DNA from: UBA981 sp942490995
Lineage (GTDB): Bacteria > Pseudomonadota > Gammaproteobacteria > Ga0077536
DNA: 64,000 bases
NCBI GenBank assembly: GCA_942490995.1
Contig: CALOBG010000014.1
Location: 1 to 64,000, forward strand
Direction of reading: 5' to 3'
Below the pieces are notes generated by a model. The model ran no database searches and had not been told where the DNA came from. It was given only the letters and a program-made list of their open reading frames with translations. Shown one piece after another: positions 37,098 to 45,605 of the stretch (the first letter of the stretch is position 1; every line of letters begins with the position of its first letter). The position numbers and the translations under genes are program-made.

Positions 37098-37167
37098 TAA
37101 GCACGAAGACACTCCTGTCGCCGGCGGCACTCGCCGACGACCCGGATCGCCTCTGCCCGCCGGCCGA

Positions 37168-38001
37168 CTATTTTGTATGGTCGCCGTGGCACAGCAGACA
37201 TTCCATGTGCCCCTGCTGAGACTTCCTTCCCTTGGTGTGCCACATGTCATCCGGACCGTGGCAGGAGACGCAATGCTTGATCTGCTCCGAAGGCTCCCAC
37301 TGCGGCGGCGTCCAGTTACCGGCGAAATACTCGTTTATGGCGAGGGTGACGATGTAGACCACCTCGCCAGTGACCTTGGCGCAGCGCTCCTTCTTCGCCT
37401 CGGAGGTAACCTCGGCGCCCGCCTCCAGCGCCCACTTCGTCACCGACGTGTGGCATAGCGGCGTCGTCGCCCTGGCCTTGACCTGGCCAGGCATCCTGGA
37501 GATGTCGTCGAAACGGTCGGTCGGAAAATCCTGCTTGGCGTACCAGTAGAAAAGCCGGTCGACCATCTGCCGGTAGATCTCGTCATCCCTGCCATAGGCG
37601 ACCAGGTTGATGATGCATGACGCTCCGCCGAGCGCGCCGCACAACGTGCCGTGGCCGCCGTAACCGGCCGCCGCATGCGACATCATCATGTCCGGAAGCG
37701 TCGTCCACGGATAGCCGACCTTCTCCCGGAGCATGCTCAGCAACCCGAGATACGAACCGCTGCCGCAGCCGCCCTTGTCGAAGTAGAACCGATAGGCTCT
37801 GCGCCCGGCCTCCAGCGGGTCGAGCGTCGCCCATTCCCATGGCAGCGGCGGTGGCGACTGGCTTGCCTCGGCCGCCCCTCGCGCAGGCGCGGAATAGGTA
37901 CCCAGCACCGCCCCTGCGGCGCCGCTCGCAAGCAGCGCACCGGAGCCGGCCAGCACGCTCCTTCTCGACCAACGACCACCTTGTTGCTCGTTGAACCCCA
38001 T
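37168..38001 (-). CDS. Tat-exported C-GCAxxG-C-C redox protein, split-Soret cytochrome-like
   Basis: The product is 277 residues. A Tat signal (RWSRRSVLAGSGALLASG) directs folded export. The central domain has KGGCGSGSYLG followed by further conserved Cys (GTLCGALGGASC), the C-GCAxxG-C-C redox pattern. The C-terminus carries two c-type heme motifs, CVSCH and CLLCH. This combination is that of split-Soret cytochrome c, a periplasmic diheme dimer known from sulphate reducers. It would need cytochrome c maturation after Tat export. GGAGAGGG precedes the ATG at 38001 by a good distance, which fixes the start. No partner redox gene adjoins it. Confidence 0.78.
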   Translation of the reverse strand: MGFNEQQGGRWSRRSVLAGSGALLASGAAGAVLGTYSAPARGAAEASQSPPPLPWEWATLDPLEAGRRAYRFYFDKGGCGSGSYLGLLSMLREKVGYPWTTLPDMMMSHAAAGYGGHGTLCGALGGASCIINLVAYGRDDEIYRQMVDRLFYWYAKQDFPTDRFDDISRMPGQVKARATTPLCHTSVTKWALEAGAEVTSEAKKERCAKVTGEVVYIVTLAINEYFAGNWTPPQWEPSEQIKHCVSCHGPDDMWHTKGRKSQQGHMECLLCHGDHTK

Positions 38002-38529
38002 AGCCCTCTCCCCAGGGAAGGCGGCGGCCGGCGACAATCCCTTGCCGACAAGCATCCAACGGCCGGCAACCCGTTCCCCGAATGTCTTTCGAGTACTGCG
38101 TCGGACACTGAAAAAAGCCTACTCCCGGGCAACCGGGGGGTGAATACGTACTCCCCACGCGTCGCGGATGACTCGCGTCACCCGCGATCCGCCGCAAGCG
38201 CTATATGGCGCCCGGCGGGTGGCGTGCCGGTTGAATTGAATCGGGCACCGGGAGTAAATGCGGCGGCCCGCTAAGGGACTGAAATCAAAAGTGCTATTCA
38301 GGCTCTTTAGGCACGATGCTATTGAGGGACAGTGACCTTAATTCCGGACCGACCCGGGAAATGACAATGAGTTACGGTCACTGTCCCTAAACTCTCCTGA
38401 CCAGTTACACCCTGCCGCTTGCCATGCCAAAGGATGCGTCCCGATCAGTCAGGCTCTATGCCCGGGCGGTTCGCTGTAATATCCCAGATGTGAACCGTCC
38501 CCCGGGACGCTTGTGGATGGTTGCGACTC
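38002..38529. other. Divergent intergenic region with an R1 repeat
   Basis: This 528-base gap separates the divergent cytochrome and TIR/WD40 genes. Near 38090-38260 there is no gene. The R1 copy at 38320-38395 is listed separately. Promoters for both genes must lie here but I cannot assign them. Confidence 0.5.
38320..38395. repeat. R1-type repeat, best preserved copy
   Basis: AGGGACAGTGACC at 38325-38337 and GGTCACTGTCCCT at 38376-38388 are perfect 13-base inverted arms around a 38-base centre. A loose extra arm (CTCTTTAGGCACG) lies to the left. Confidence 0.8.
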
Positions 38530-41409
38530 ATGGCCTCGCCTTCCGAGTATTCGGCGTTCATCAGTTATTCGCACGCGGACCGCGCGCTCGCGAAGTGGCT
38601 GCAGTCGGCTCTGGAAAGGTATCGACTGCCAAAAGCGGTCCGCAAAGAACACGAGCTCCCGGGCAAACTAAGGCCGGTTTTTCTCGACGAGTCCGACCTC
38701 GGCGCAGCACCCAATCTCGGCAAGGGTATCGAAGACGCACTTGAAGCCGCCGAGACGCTGATCGTGATCTGCTCGCCGGCCGCTCAGAAAAGCCGATGGG
38801 TGCAAGCGGAAGTCGCTTTTTTCCGCAGCCTCGGCCGCAGTGAAAAAGTGATTCTCGTACTCGCCGATGGCACGCCGGAGGAGTCCTTCCCTCTGGATAT
38901 CCTGAACGAGACCAGCGGCGAAACGGATTTAGCGGGACCGCAGCGCGCCAATATTCCCCTCGCGGCCGATGCCCGGCCCGGCCCGGACAGCACGAGGGTG
39001 CGCCGCAACCGTGTGCGGCTCGCGGTCGTGGCCGCCATCCTCGGGTTGCAGCCGGACGAATTGATCCGCCGCCACCAGCAGCGCCAGGTCCGAACGCTGT
39101 TCGCCCTGTCCATGCTATCGCTCGGTATCGCAGCCGTGATGATAGGCCTCGCTCTTGTCGCGGTAAGCCAGCGCGACCGCGCCAGGTCAGAGGAACGCCG
39201 GGCGCAGGAACAACTGATAGAAAGCAAACTCCAACAAGGCGGTGCACTGATCGGCGTCGAGCGCTGGCAGGAGGGACTCGCTGCTTTCGACCGCGCCCGT
39301 TCGCTGATGCAAGAACTCGGGATACCACGGCTTCCTCTGGCGCTGAAGATGGTCGAGGCGGAGCAACGCACGTTACTGCCCTATCGATACATCGAACTGG
39401 CACACGTCGACGCCATCGCAACCTCCTACGACGGAGCGCGACTGGCGGTGCTGGCCGACAAGGCTGTTCACGTTTTCGACGTCACGCTTGACCGCAAGAT
39501 TGCCACGCTCGACACCGGTGACAACACTATCGATGGGTTTGCTTTTTCCGACGACGGCTCAATGGTGGCAACCACAAACGGCGCACGGCTTCGTTTGCTG
39601 GCAGTTGCCGATGGCGAGAGCATCGCGCCGGGCGACATAACGGATTCCGATATCACCGCAGTCGATTTCGGATTTGGCGTCCCGCGCGTGTATTTTTCCG
39701 ATAAAGCCGGCCGGGTTCATGCGTGGGACCTGACAACCGGCCAGCTGACTGTTCTTGCAGAACGGGCAGCGCCTGTCACTGACATCCGGGTAGCAAAAAA
39801 CGATGATCGACTCGCCGTCGCGTGGCAGGACGGCACCACTATCGTCTGCCGCCTCGGCGAAAGCTCGTGTACTGACAGCGTCGATTTCGATGCCGGGGAT
39901 GTTTCGAGCGTCGCGCTTTCCGAGGATGGCCGTTGGCTCGCCACCGGAGATGGCCGGTTCCTGCGGATGTGGGATGCCGTTACGGGTGTATTCCGGTCCG
40001 AATCGCCGCTGGGTACGACGCATGTCGAATTCATTGGCGACGTGGTTGTCGCATCCGAACCGGAGGGCGATGTGACCGCGTTCGATGCCGACACGGGTCT
40101 CCAGATGGCCCGTTTCCCGGCTCCGCCGACGCTAGCCGAAACCCAGGTCGCTTTTTCCCGCGAGCGGCTGGCTCTGTTCGCGAGCTACGACAACGGCGTG
40201 CTGTATTGGCAGATGCAGTTTGATCCCTACCCCGGGAATGGCGGATCCATTACCCTGCGTGAATCCGCGATGATTTATGCGCTCGCCATTTCCGCCGATG
40301 GCAGCCTGATAGCGACCGGTGACGATGCTGGCCGCATACAGGTGTGGGACGGCTATGACCTGAAATCGCTGGCCACAATCGATGCTCACTCAGGCAATGT
40401 GGCCGCCCTCGTGTTTTCCGGTAATGACCGGCACCTGATCAGCGCCGGCGAGGATGGCCGCGCAATTGCCTGGAATCTGCTGACGCAACAACCGGAAATG
40501 CAATTCTCTGCAGTATCCGGAAGGCTGAGCGCTATCGCTCTGGCGCACGACGGGTCGCAGCTGGCCATTGGCAATGAAGCGGGCGAAGTGGTGCTGCTCG
40601 AGCCGGAGACAGGCGCGCGTATCCCGTCACCTCCCGCCCTGGACGCGCAGATAACGAGCCTCGGCTTTAACGCTGACAACTCGTGGCTGGCGATCGGCAC
40701 GGCGGCAGGGGAATTCCACATCTGGCATCAGCGAGAACAGCGACTCCGGCTGATAACCGAAACGGACTCCGATCTCGGCCATCTGCGTATTGCTACACGG
40801 GGCCGCGACCAGGCGCTCGCCGTGCGCGGACATGCCGAGCTCTGGGAAGTCGAACCGGGCCGGCAGCTTGGCCGTTACGGGTCTCGCTTGACCGAGACCT
40901 TCAATGCCGGGCTGCTCGGGCCTGATCTGGTTTACACCGGGGGGATCGAAAACCTGTCCGTGTTCGACATCGACTCCACCTCCGAAGTCGCCACGATCGA
41001 TACGCAAACGCCGCTGCTACTGGACGGGCGGGCCACCGCGGACGGCCGTGTGTTCGCCGCGATCGGGTTTTCCGACGCCCAGATTTTCCGCTGGGAGGAA
41101 GCGCTCACGCGCGCCGGCCTGCGCAGCAGGCTGGAGACCTTGGGGCCGAATACTGAGGGTGCCAACATCAGCGGCCGAGTTGAGCTGCTGGCGCAGTGGT
41201 ACCTGGCGCATGGACTGAAGCGCGTGGCAGCCCGATACCTGAATCGCAAGGAGTTTCGTGGCGAAACCATTTCCAGTCTTTCCATGAGCCAGATCCTGCT
41301 GGCTGACGGTCAGGTCGAAGAGGGAATGCGATATCTGGACAAGGCCGTCGCGGAAGGACACGTAACGGAAACCTATGCAGAACTGATGCGGCAGGCGACT
41401 CAAAAATAG
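38530..41409 (+). CDS. TIR-domain/TM/WD40-propeller protein
   Basis: The product is 959 residues and intact. The TIR domain covers 6-150: SAFISYSHAD at the start, LRPVFLDESDL in the BB-loop region, and IVICSPAAQKSRWVQAE with candidate catalytic Glu94. A membrane helix follows at about 190-212, then a helical linker with coiled-coil character. Residues 285-880 hold about twelve to fourteen WD40-type blades (SADGSLIATGDDAGRIQVWD, DRHLISAGEDGRAIAWN), enough for two propellers, which should face the far side of the membrane. The last 80 residues are TPR-like. It may couple binding by the propeller to TIR signalling or NAD cleavage. A second TIR gene follows within 130 bases. Confidence 0.88.
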   Translation: MASPSEYSAFISYSHADRALAKWLQSALERYRLPKAVRKEHELPGKLRPVFLDESDLGAAPNLGKGIEDALEAAETLIVICSPAAQKSRWVQAEVAFFRSLGRSEKVILVLADGTPEESFPLDILNETSGETDLAGPQRANIPLAADARPGPDSTRVRRNRVRLAVVAAILGLQPDELIRRHQQRQVRTLFALSMLSLGIAAVMIGLALVAVSQRDRARSEERRAQEQLIESKLQQGGALIGVERWQEGLAAFDRARSLMQELGIPRLPLALKMVEAEQRTLLPYRYIELAHVDAIATSYDGARLAVLADKAVHVFDVTLDRKIATLDTGDNTIDGFAFSDDGSMVATTNGARLRLLAVADGESIAPGDITDSDITAVDFGFGVPRVYFSDKAGRVHAWDLTTGQLTVLAERAAPVTDIRVAKNDDRLAVAWQDGTTIVCRLGESSCTDSVDFDAGDVSSVALSEDGRWLATGDGRFLRMWDAVTGVFRSESPLGTTHVEFIGDVVVASEPEGDVTAFDADTGLQMARFPAPPTLAETQVAFSRERLALFASYDNGVLYWQMQFDPYPGNGGSITLRESAMIYALAISADGSLIATGDDAGRIQVWDGYDLKSLATIDAHSGNVAALVFSGNDRHLISAGEDGRAIAWNLLTQQPEMQFSAVSGRLSAIALAHDGSQLAIGNEAGEVVLLEPETGARIPSPPALDAQITSLGFNADNSWLAIGTAAGEFHIWHQREQRLRLITETDSDLGHLRIATRGRDQALAVRGHAELWEVEPGRQLGRYGSRLTETFNAGLLGPDLVYTGGIENLSVFDIDSTSEVATIDTQTPLLLDGRATADGRVFAAIGFSDAQIFRWEEALTRAGLRSRLETLGPNTEGANISGRVELLAQWYLAHGLKRVAARYLNRKEFRGETISSLSMSQILLADGQVEEGMRYLDKAVAEGHVTETYAELMRQATQK

Positions 41410-41534
41410 GCAATAAGTCGTCGCGATCCATTAACGCGACAATTCGAAAATATGCGAATCTCAGCACGGCTATAATGCTCGGAAGACCTATCGCTGCTGC
41501 GTCGGACCTGCGGCATGTCACGGAGAGACCACGC

Positions 41535-42758
41535 GTGCAGATTTTTCTCTCATACGCAAGCGACGATCGCGCGATCGCGGAGAAGATTGCGAGCCGGCTC
41601 GAACTCGAAAACCATACGGTATTCTTCGATCGCGAAGGGCTGCAGTCTGGCAAAGGCTACGACCAGCAGATCCGCCAGGCGATTAATGACTGCGATCTGC
41701 TGATTTTCCTGATCAGCCCGGATGCCGTCGCCGGTGGTCGCTACACGCTGACAGAACTCAAATTCGCCAAACAGAAGTGGCGCAATGTCACTGACCGCAT
41801 ACTCCCCGTTGTCGCACGCGAAACCCCGACTGCCGATATACCGGCTGTCCTGTCGTCACTGCAAATGGTTGTGCCCGAGGGCAACCTCGAGGCGGAAGTC
41901 GTTGCCCGGGTTGCGCAGATATCGAACGCGCCGCGCCACGAACCGGGCAAGCGCAAACGGCCGCGATGGATTCCGCTCGCGGCGGCAGCGGGCGTCATTG
42001 CAGTCGCGGTGGCCGTGATCATCGCCACCGACATGTTTCGGCAGCCTGACCCGACCCCGACTTTTACCCCACCCGAGCAAGCCACTTCCGATCTGATTTC
42101 GCCCGCAGCAACGGCGCCTGGCGACGAGCCGGCTGCCGCGGCGGCAGCCGCCGAGTGGACATGTGAGCTGACCGGCGACCTAGAAGGCTGCGATCTCACG
42201 CTGGCAAAGCGCATCTGCGCCGCCCAGCAGCAAACCGCGGCGATCCTGAACGGCACGGCGGATGCCACCGCCGCGGGCGACTCCGCGAGCGACCGAAACA
42301 AGGTCTATATCTATGGCGTCGTGCACTCGCCGGACAATCAGGATCTGACCCAGATGAACACGTTATTCAGAACACTGAGAAATCAGCTGGGTGAGCGTGC
42401 AGCTGACCCGCCGGACGGGACCGGAAACGCGTTTGGTCCCGGCCCGGTCACCGCACAGAATGTCTACCGGGAACTGGGCGACGCGATGCTGATCGTCAAT
42501 TCACAGTTACTCCCGCCGTATACCGAGAACGGCGGCGGCACCGAAAAACGTGACGGCGATAGCACCCTTTACTTTGGCGAGGATCCGGAGGAGTTCCTGA
42601 CGTTTACCTTGCCGAAAAACAACTTCAAGTCGGCACTCGATCTACACCGCGCCGCGTACTTCTATTCACTGGCGCAACACTCCGCTGACCCGGCGGAAAA
42701 AATGGATCACCTGGATCAGGCACGCGAGTTCATCAGCAATGCGTGCAAGGCACGCTAG
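41535..42758 (+). CDS. TIR-domain membrane protein
   Basis: From GTG 41535, which has GGAGAG about eight bases upstream, the product is about 407 residues; ATG 41475 would add 20. The TIR domain fills the first 130 residues (VQIFLSYASDDRAIAEKIA, VFFDREGLQSGKGYD, FLISPDAVAGGRYTLTE with the candidate catalytic Glu). One membrane helix (LAAAAGVIAVAVAVIIATDMF) follows, then an Ala/Pro-rich linker and a C-terminal domain of about 200 residues with four Cys that I do not recognise. It sits between the TIR/WD40 gene and a secreted TPR-like protein in the same direction, so the three may be one operon. Confidence 0.85.
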   Translation: MQIFLSYASDDRAIAEKIASRLELENHTVFFDREGLQSGKGYDQQIRQAINDCDLLIFLISPDAVAGGRYTLTELKFAKQKWRNVTDRILPVVARETPTADIPAVLSSLQMVVPEGNLEAEVVARVAQISNAPRHEPGKRKRPRWIPLAAAAGVIAVAVAVIIATDMFRQPDPTPTFTPPEQATSDLISPAATAPGDEPAAAAAAAEWTCELTGDLEGCDLTLAKRICAAQQQTAAILNGTADATAAGDSASDRNKVYIYGVVHSPDNQDLTQMNTLFRTLRNQLGERAADPPDGTGNAFGPGPVTAQNVYRELGDAMLIVNSQLLPPYTENGGGTEKRDGDSTLYFGEDPEEFLTFTLPKNNFKSALDLHRAAYFYSLAQHSADPAEKMDHLDQAREFISNACKAR

Positions 42759-42768
42759 GGGAAACTGT

Positions 42769-43950
42769 ATGATGACCCTGGTGAAAATCGCTGCGGCATT
42801 GTTGATCGGCACGCTCCTGCTGCCCGAGCCCGGCGTGGCCGGGGACTGCCCGGCAAAACGCGAGGATTGCCACTTCACGGTGCTGACGATCCCGTTCGAG
42901 TCGGATGATGCAGGGGAGCTCGGCAGAAACGTTTCTCTGACGATTCAGCATCAGATCTTTCGTAAATTCCTGTTTAGCCTGCCGGCGGAACCGGAGGATA
43001 TCTGCTGCCTGCCAAACGACACGATCGCGGTTCTTACCTGGGGCCAGCTCTCCGAACAAGATCACGACGAAGCGATTCGCCGGGCCAACGAGATGGGTTC
43101 CACGCAGCTCGTGTTGTGGGGCAAGGCGTGGCCATGGCGCGAGTACGTCGTCGTACAACCGTACCTGTCTATCGTCGGCCCGCCCCGGGAGCTGGATCCG
43201 CAGGTCAGTATTTGCTGCACCAACACTCGCGGCATCGATCGGATCAGGCCGTTCACAGTGGACGGCGATTGGCGAATCTGGGAGATCGTTGAAAACGATG
43301 CAAACGAAAATCCCCGCAGGTTGTATATCGACCGCTTCCCACGTGCGCTTTACGACCTGCCGCAGATCTCGCTCGATGCCAACGAAGTCGAGCAGTTCAG
43401 GTCGCTTTCCGGACTGCCGGTCTACGAAAACGACAATGGCAGGGTCGGCAGGTTGCTAGACGGGGTCACGACCGACTCGTCGATCAAGGCGCTTCAGCAT
43501 GTCGGAGAATGGACGCTGATCGATGAACCGCGCGGCTGGATCAAATTACCGGTGGTCGATGCTGGTCAGATTGTCGAATTTATCGGCGGCCTGGTACATT
43601 TTTTACGCGGTAACTGGGAACGTGCGCGAGCGAGCTTCGAAGCGGTCGCACAGGACGAGGCGGCATCTTCCAGTGTGCGCGTCGATGCTGCGCTGCTGCT
43701 GGCTGCGACCGAGTACCGGCTGGATGCCCAATGCGGCCGCTGTCAGCGCGCAATAGACATTGCAGAGAGTATCAATCCCTACTCAGCCACCACGGCACGT
43801 TTCGAACTAATGGCGAGAATTGCGCAGGGTGGCCCCGGCAATGAGGTGGAAACAATGCTCGCCGAACTGACAGAGAATCGCGCCCTTTTTCCACCCGAGG
43901 ATCCGTTCACCCAGAGGGCAGCGGAGTATCTTCGTAAAACAGCACCCTGA
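42769..43950 (+). CDS. Secreted protein with C-terminal helical repeats
   Basis: The product is about 393 residues with a signal peptide (TLVKIAAALLIGTLLLPEP, cleavage near VAGD). AGGGGAAAC gives a good ribosome binding site before ATG 42769. The mature protein has three Cys pairs in the first 150 residues (DCPAKREDC, DICCLP, ISICC-like), then a beta-rich middle and a C-terminal part with TPR-like helices (FLRGNWERARASFEAVAQDE, LLLAATEYRL). It begins ten bases after the TIR gene stop, so it is very likely co-transcribed. It may be a periplasmic partner of the TIR membrane protein. I know of no family name. Confidence 0.75.
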   Translation: MMTLVKIAAALLIGTLLLPEPGVAGDCPAKREDCHFTVLTIPFESDDAGELGRNVSLTIQHQIFRKFLFSLPAEPEDICCLPNDTIAVLTWGQLSEQDHDEAIRRANEMGSTQLVLWGKAWPWREYVVVQPYLSIVGPPRELDPQVSICCTNTRGIDRIRPFTVDGDWRIWEIVENDANENPRRLYIDRFPRALYDLPQISLDANEVEQFRSLSGLPVYENDNGRVGRLLDGVTTDSSIKALQHVGEWTLIDEPRGWIKLPVVDAGQIVEFIGGLVHFLRGNWERARASFEAVAQDEAASSSVRVDAALLLAATEYRLDAQCGRCQRAIDIAESINPYSATTARFELMARIAQGGPGNEVETMLAELTENRALFPPEDPFTQRAAEYLRKTAP

Positions 43951-43991
43951 GCGGAAGCGGTGGTCGCGCGAACTCCGTTGTCGAGGCTATG

Positions 43992-45230
43992 TCACGCGAC
44001 GGTTGGTGCCGGCGACCGCCATCGGCTCGCAATCGACCTGATCGCAACCCCTGCCGCGGTTCCGGCAAACGCGGCCGCAAGCCACACCCACCCATGCAGG
44101 CTGCCGCTCGAGATACCGCCGAGAAATGCACCGATGTTGCAGCCCATGCCGACGAGTCCGCCGTAACCCAGTAAGAGTCCGCCAACGGCAGCGGTCAGCG
44201 CCTCGGTCGGGGCGATGCGCCAGTGCCAGCGCAACGCGCCGGCCAGGGCCGCGGCCAGCGCGGTGCCCAGCACGAGGCCTGCGATCATCAGCGTGGTGAC
44301 GTCCGTCCACAGGCTCGATTCCAGCGCCATGACCCGGGCGTCCGCGCTCCAGTACTCCCAGAACGCGACGTCGAGCGGGATGCCGCTGGCGCCGATCAGT
44401 TTTGCACCCCATAGTGGCAGCGCCGCGATGATGACCCATGGCCGTCCGGCCAGCAGCAGCGTGGCGAGACACAGCGCCGCAAGCACGGCAATGCCCCACG
44501 ACAACCGCCACGGTCCACGCAGTAAGTGGTAGTCACGTGCCGCGGGCCGAAGAACATGGCCGTGGCGCCTGCGTTCGAGCCAGACGCTGACAGCGGCCAG
44601 CGCGGCAAGCAGTGCGAGATTGCCGGAAATACCGGCGGCAGGACCCCAGTCCCTGAGCAGCGAGAACGAGAACCAGCTCGCCCGGGTCTCCCACCAGCCG
44701 AAGTGGGCACTGCCAAGCGTCGCGCCGACAATCATGAAAGCGACCACGACCAGGGACCGCAACTTGCCGTTGCCGAGACCGGCCAGCGAACCCGACGAGC
44801 ACGCCGAGACCAGTTGCGCGCCCAGACCAAACAAAAATGCACCGGCGAGCAACGCGACACCGACCGGACGCACCAGGTCGGTGAGCGGCCGGCCGAAAGC
44901 CTCGCCCGCCGCTAGCAACGGAAAAAACAACAGCGTCAATACAGCAAGCAGCACGAGCTGCGCGCGGAAACCGCTACCGCGCCGCTCGACCAATAACGCA
45001 CGCCACGGACCCGCGAAGCCGAAACCCGAGCGATGGAGCGCGAACCCCAGCCCGGCGCCGATCAGCAACAACATGGCCAATCGCCAGCCGCCCGCCTCCG
45101 CCGCCATCCATGCGGCGGCAGCGAGCAGACCGGCGAACACCAGCAGCGGCAGGCTGCGTCCGAGTGTTGACGGAAGCGAGCGCGCCGAAACGGCGGCGCG
45201 GGAACCAAGCGTCAGGGAAGAATCGGGCAC
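43992..45230 (-). CDS. YeeE/YedE-family sulphur transport protein
   Basis: The product is about 412 residues and mostly membrane helices (ten or so). The family motifs are clear: ACSSGSLAGLGNGK in the first half and GYGGLVGMGCNIGAFLGG with SSGSLHGWVW in the second, the pseudo-symmetric repeats with the conserved Cys of YeeE/YedE (TsuA) proteins. These import thiosulphate or related sulphur compounds. GTG 45230 follows GGAG at a suitable distance; a TTG at 45245 would add five residues. No TusA/SirA-like sulphur carrier gene is next to it, although such a partner is common. It separates the two TIR groups and is convergent with the preceding operon. Confidence 0.9.
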   Translation of the reverse strand: MPDSSLTLGSRAAVSARSLPSTLGRSLPLLVFAGLLAAAAWMAAEAGGWRLAMLLLIGAGLGFALHRSGFGFAGPWRALLVERRGSGFRAQLVLLAVLTLLFFPLLAAGEAFGRPLTDLVRPVGVALLAGAFLFGLGAQLVSACSSGSLAGLGNGKLRSLVVVAFMIVGATLGSAHFGWWETRASWFSFSLLRDWGPAAGISGNLALLAALAAVSVWLERRRHGHVLRPAARDYHLLRGPWRLSWGIAVLAALCLATLLLAGRPWVIIAALPLWGAKLIGASGIPLDVAFWEYWSADARVMALESSLWTDVTTLMIAGLVLGTALAAALAGALRWHWRIAPTEALTAAVGGLLLGYGGLVGMGCNIGAFLGGISSGSLHGWVWLAAAFAGTAAGVAIRSIASRWRSPAPTVA

Positions 45231-45605
45231 GTCCGGGTGCTCCAAATGTAACGGTCGTCGACCGTAGCATGGGGTCCGGAGGTCGATGAAATACTAGTTG
45301 CTGATGCGGTTATAACGGGCGGTTATATGATGCGCGTATGGGGTAGTGGCAGGCCAAAGACATCAGCAGGTCAATCAGCAACGCGCTCCTAAATCGGTCT
45401 GGTGAAGGCCAGCCAAGCAGTGTCTGACGATGAGCGGTACTCGACCTGGAAAAGTCCTTAAAACGCATAATGCCGCGGCCAGATACAACTGTATCGTCGC
45501 CGCATCGTGAGTGACTCTGGCGAAGGACCGAGCGGACTGATAGGGTGGCTGTGCCGGGTATGATCCTGGCCAAAACCCGGGATCGACGGCGGCCAGATCG
45601 AGAAC
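45231..45605. other. Divergent intergenic region, nothing identified
   Basis: This 375-base gap lies between the YeeE/YedE gene and the third TIR gene of this region. Promoters should be present. I see no repeat of the R1-R3 families and no gene. Confidence 0.45.
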
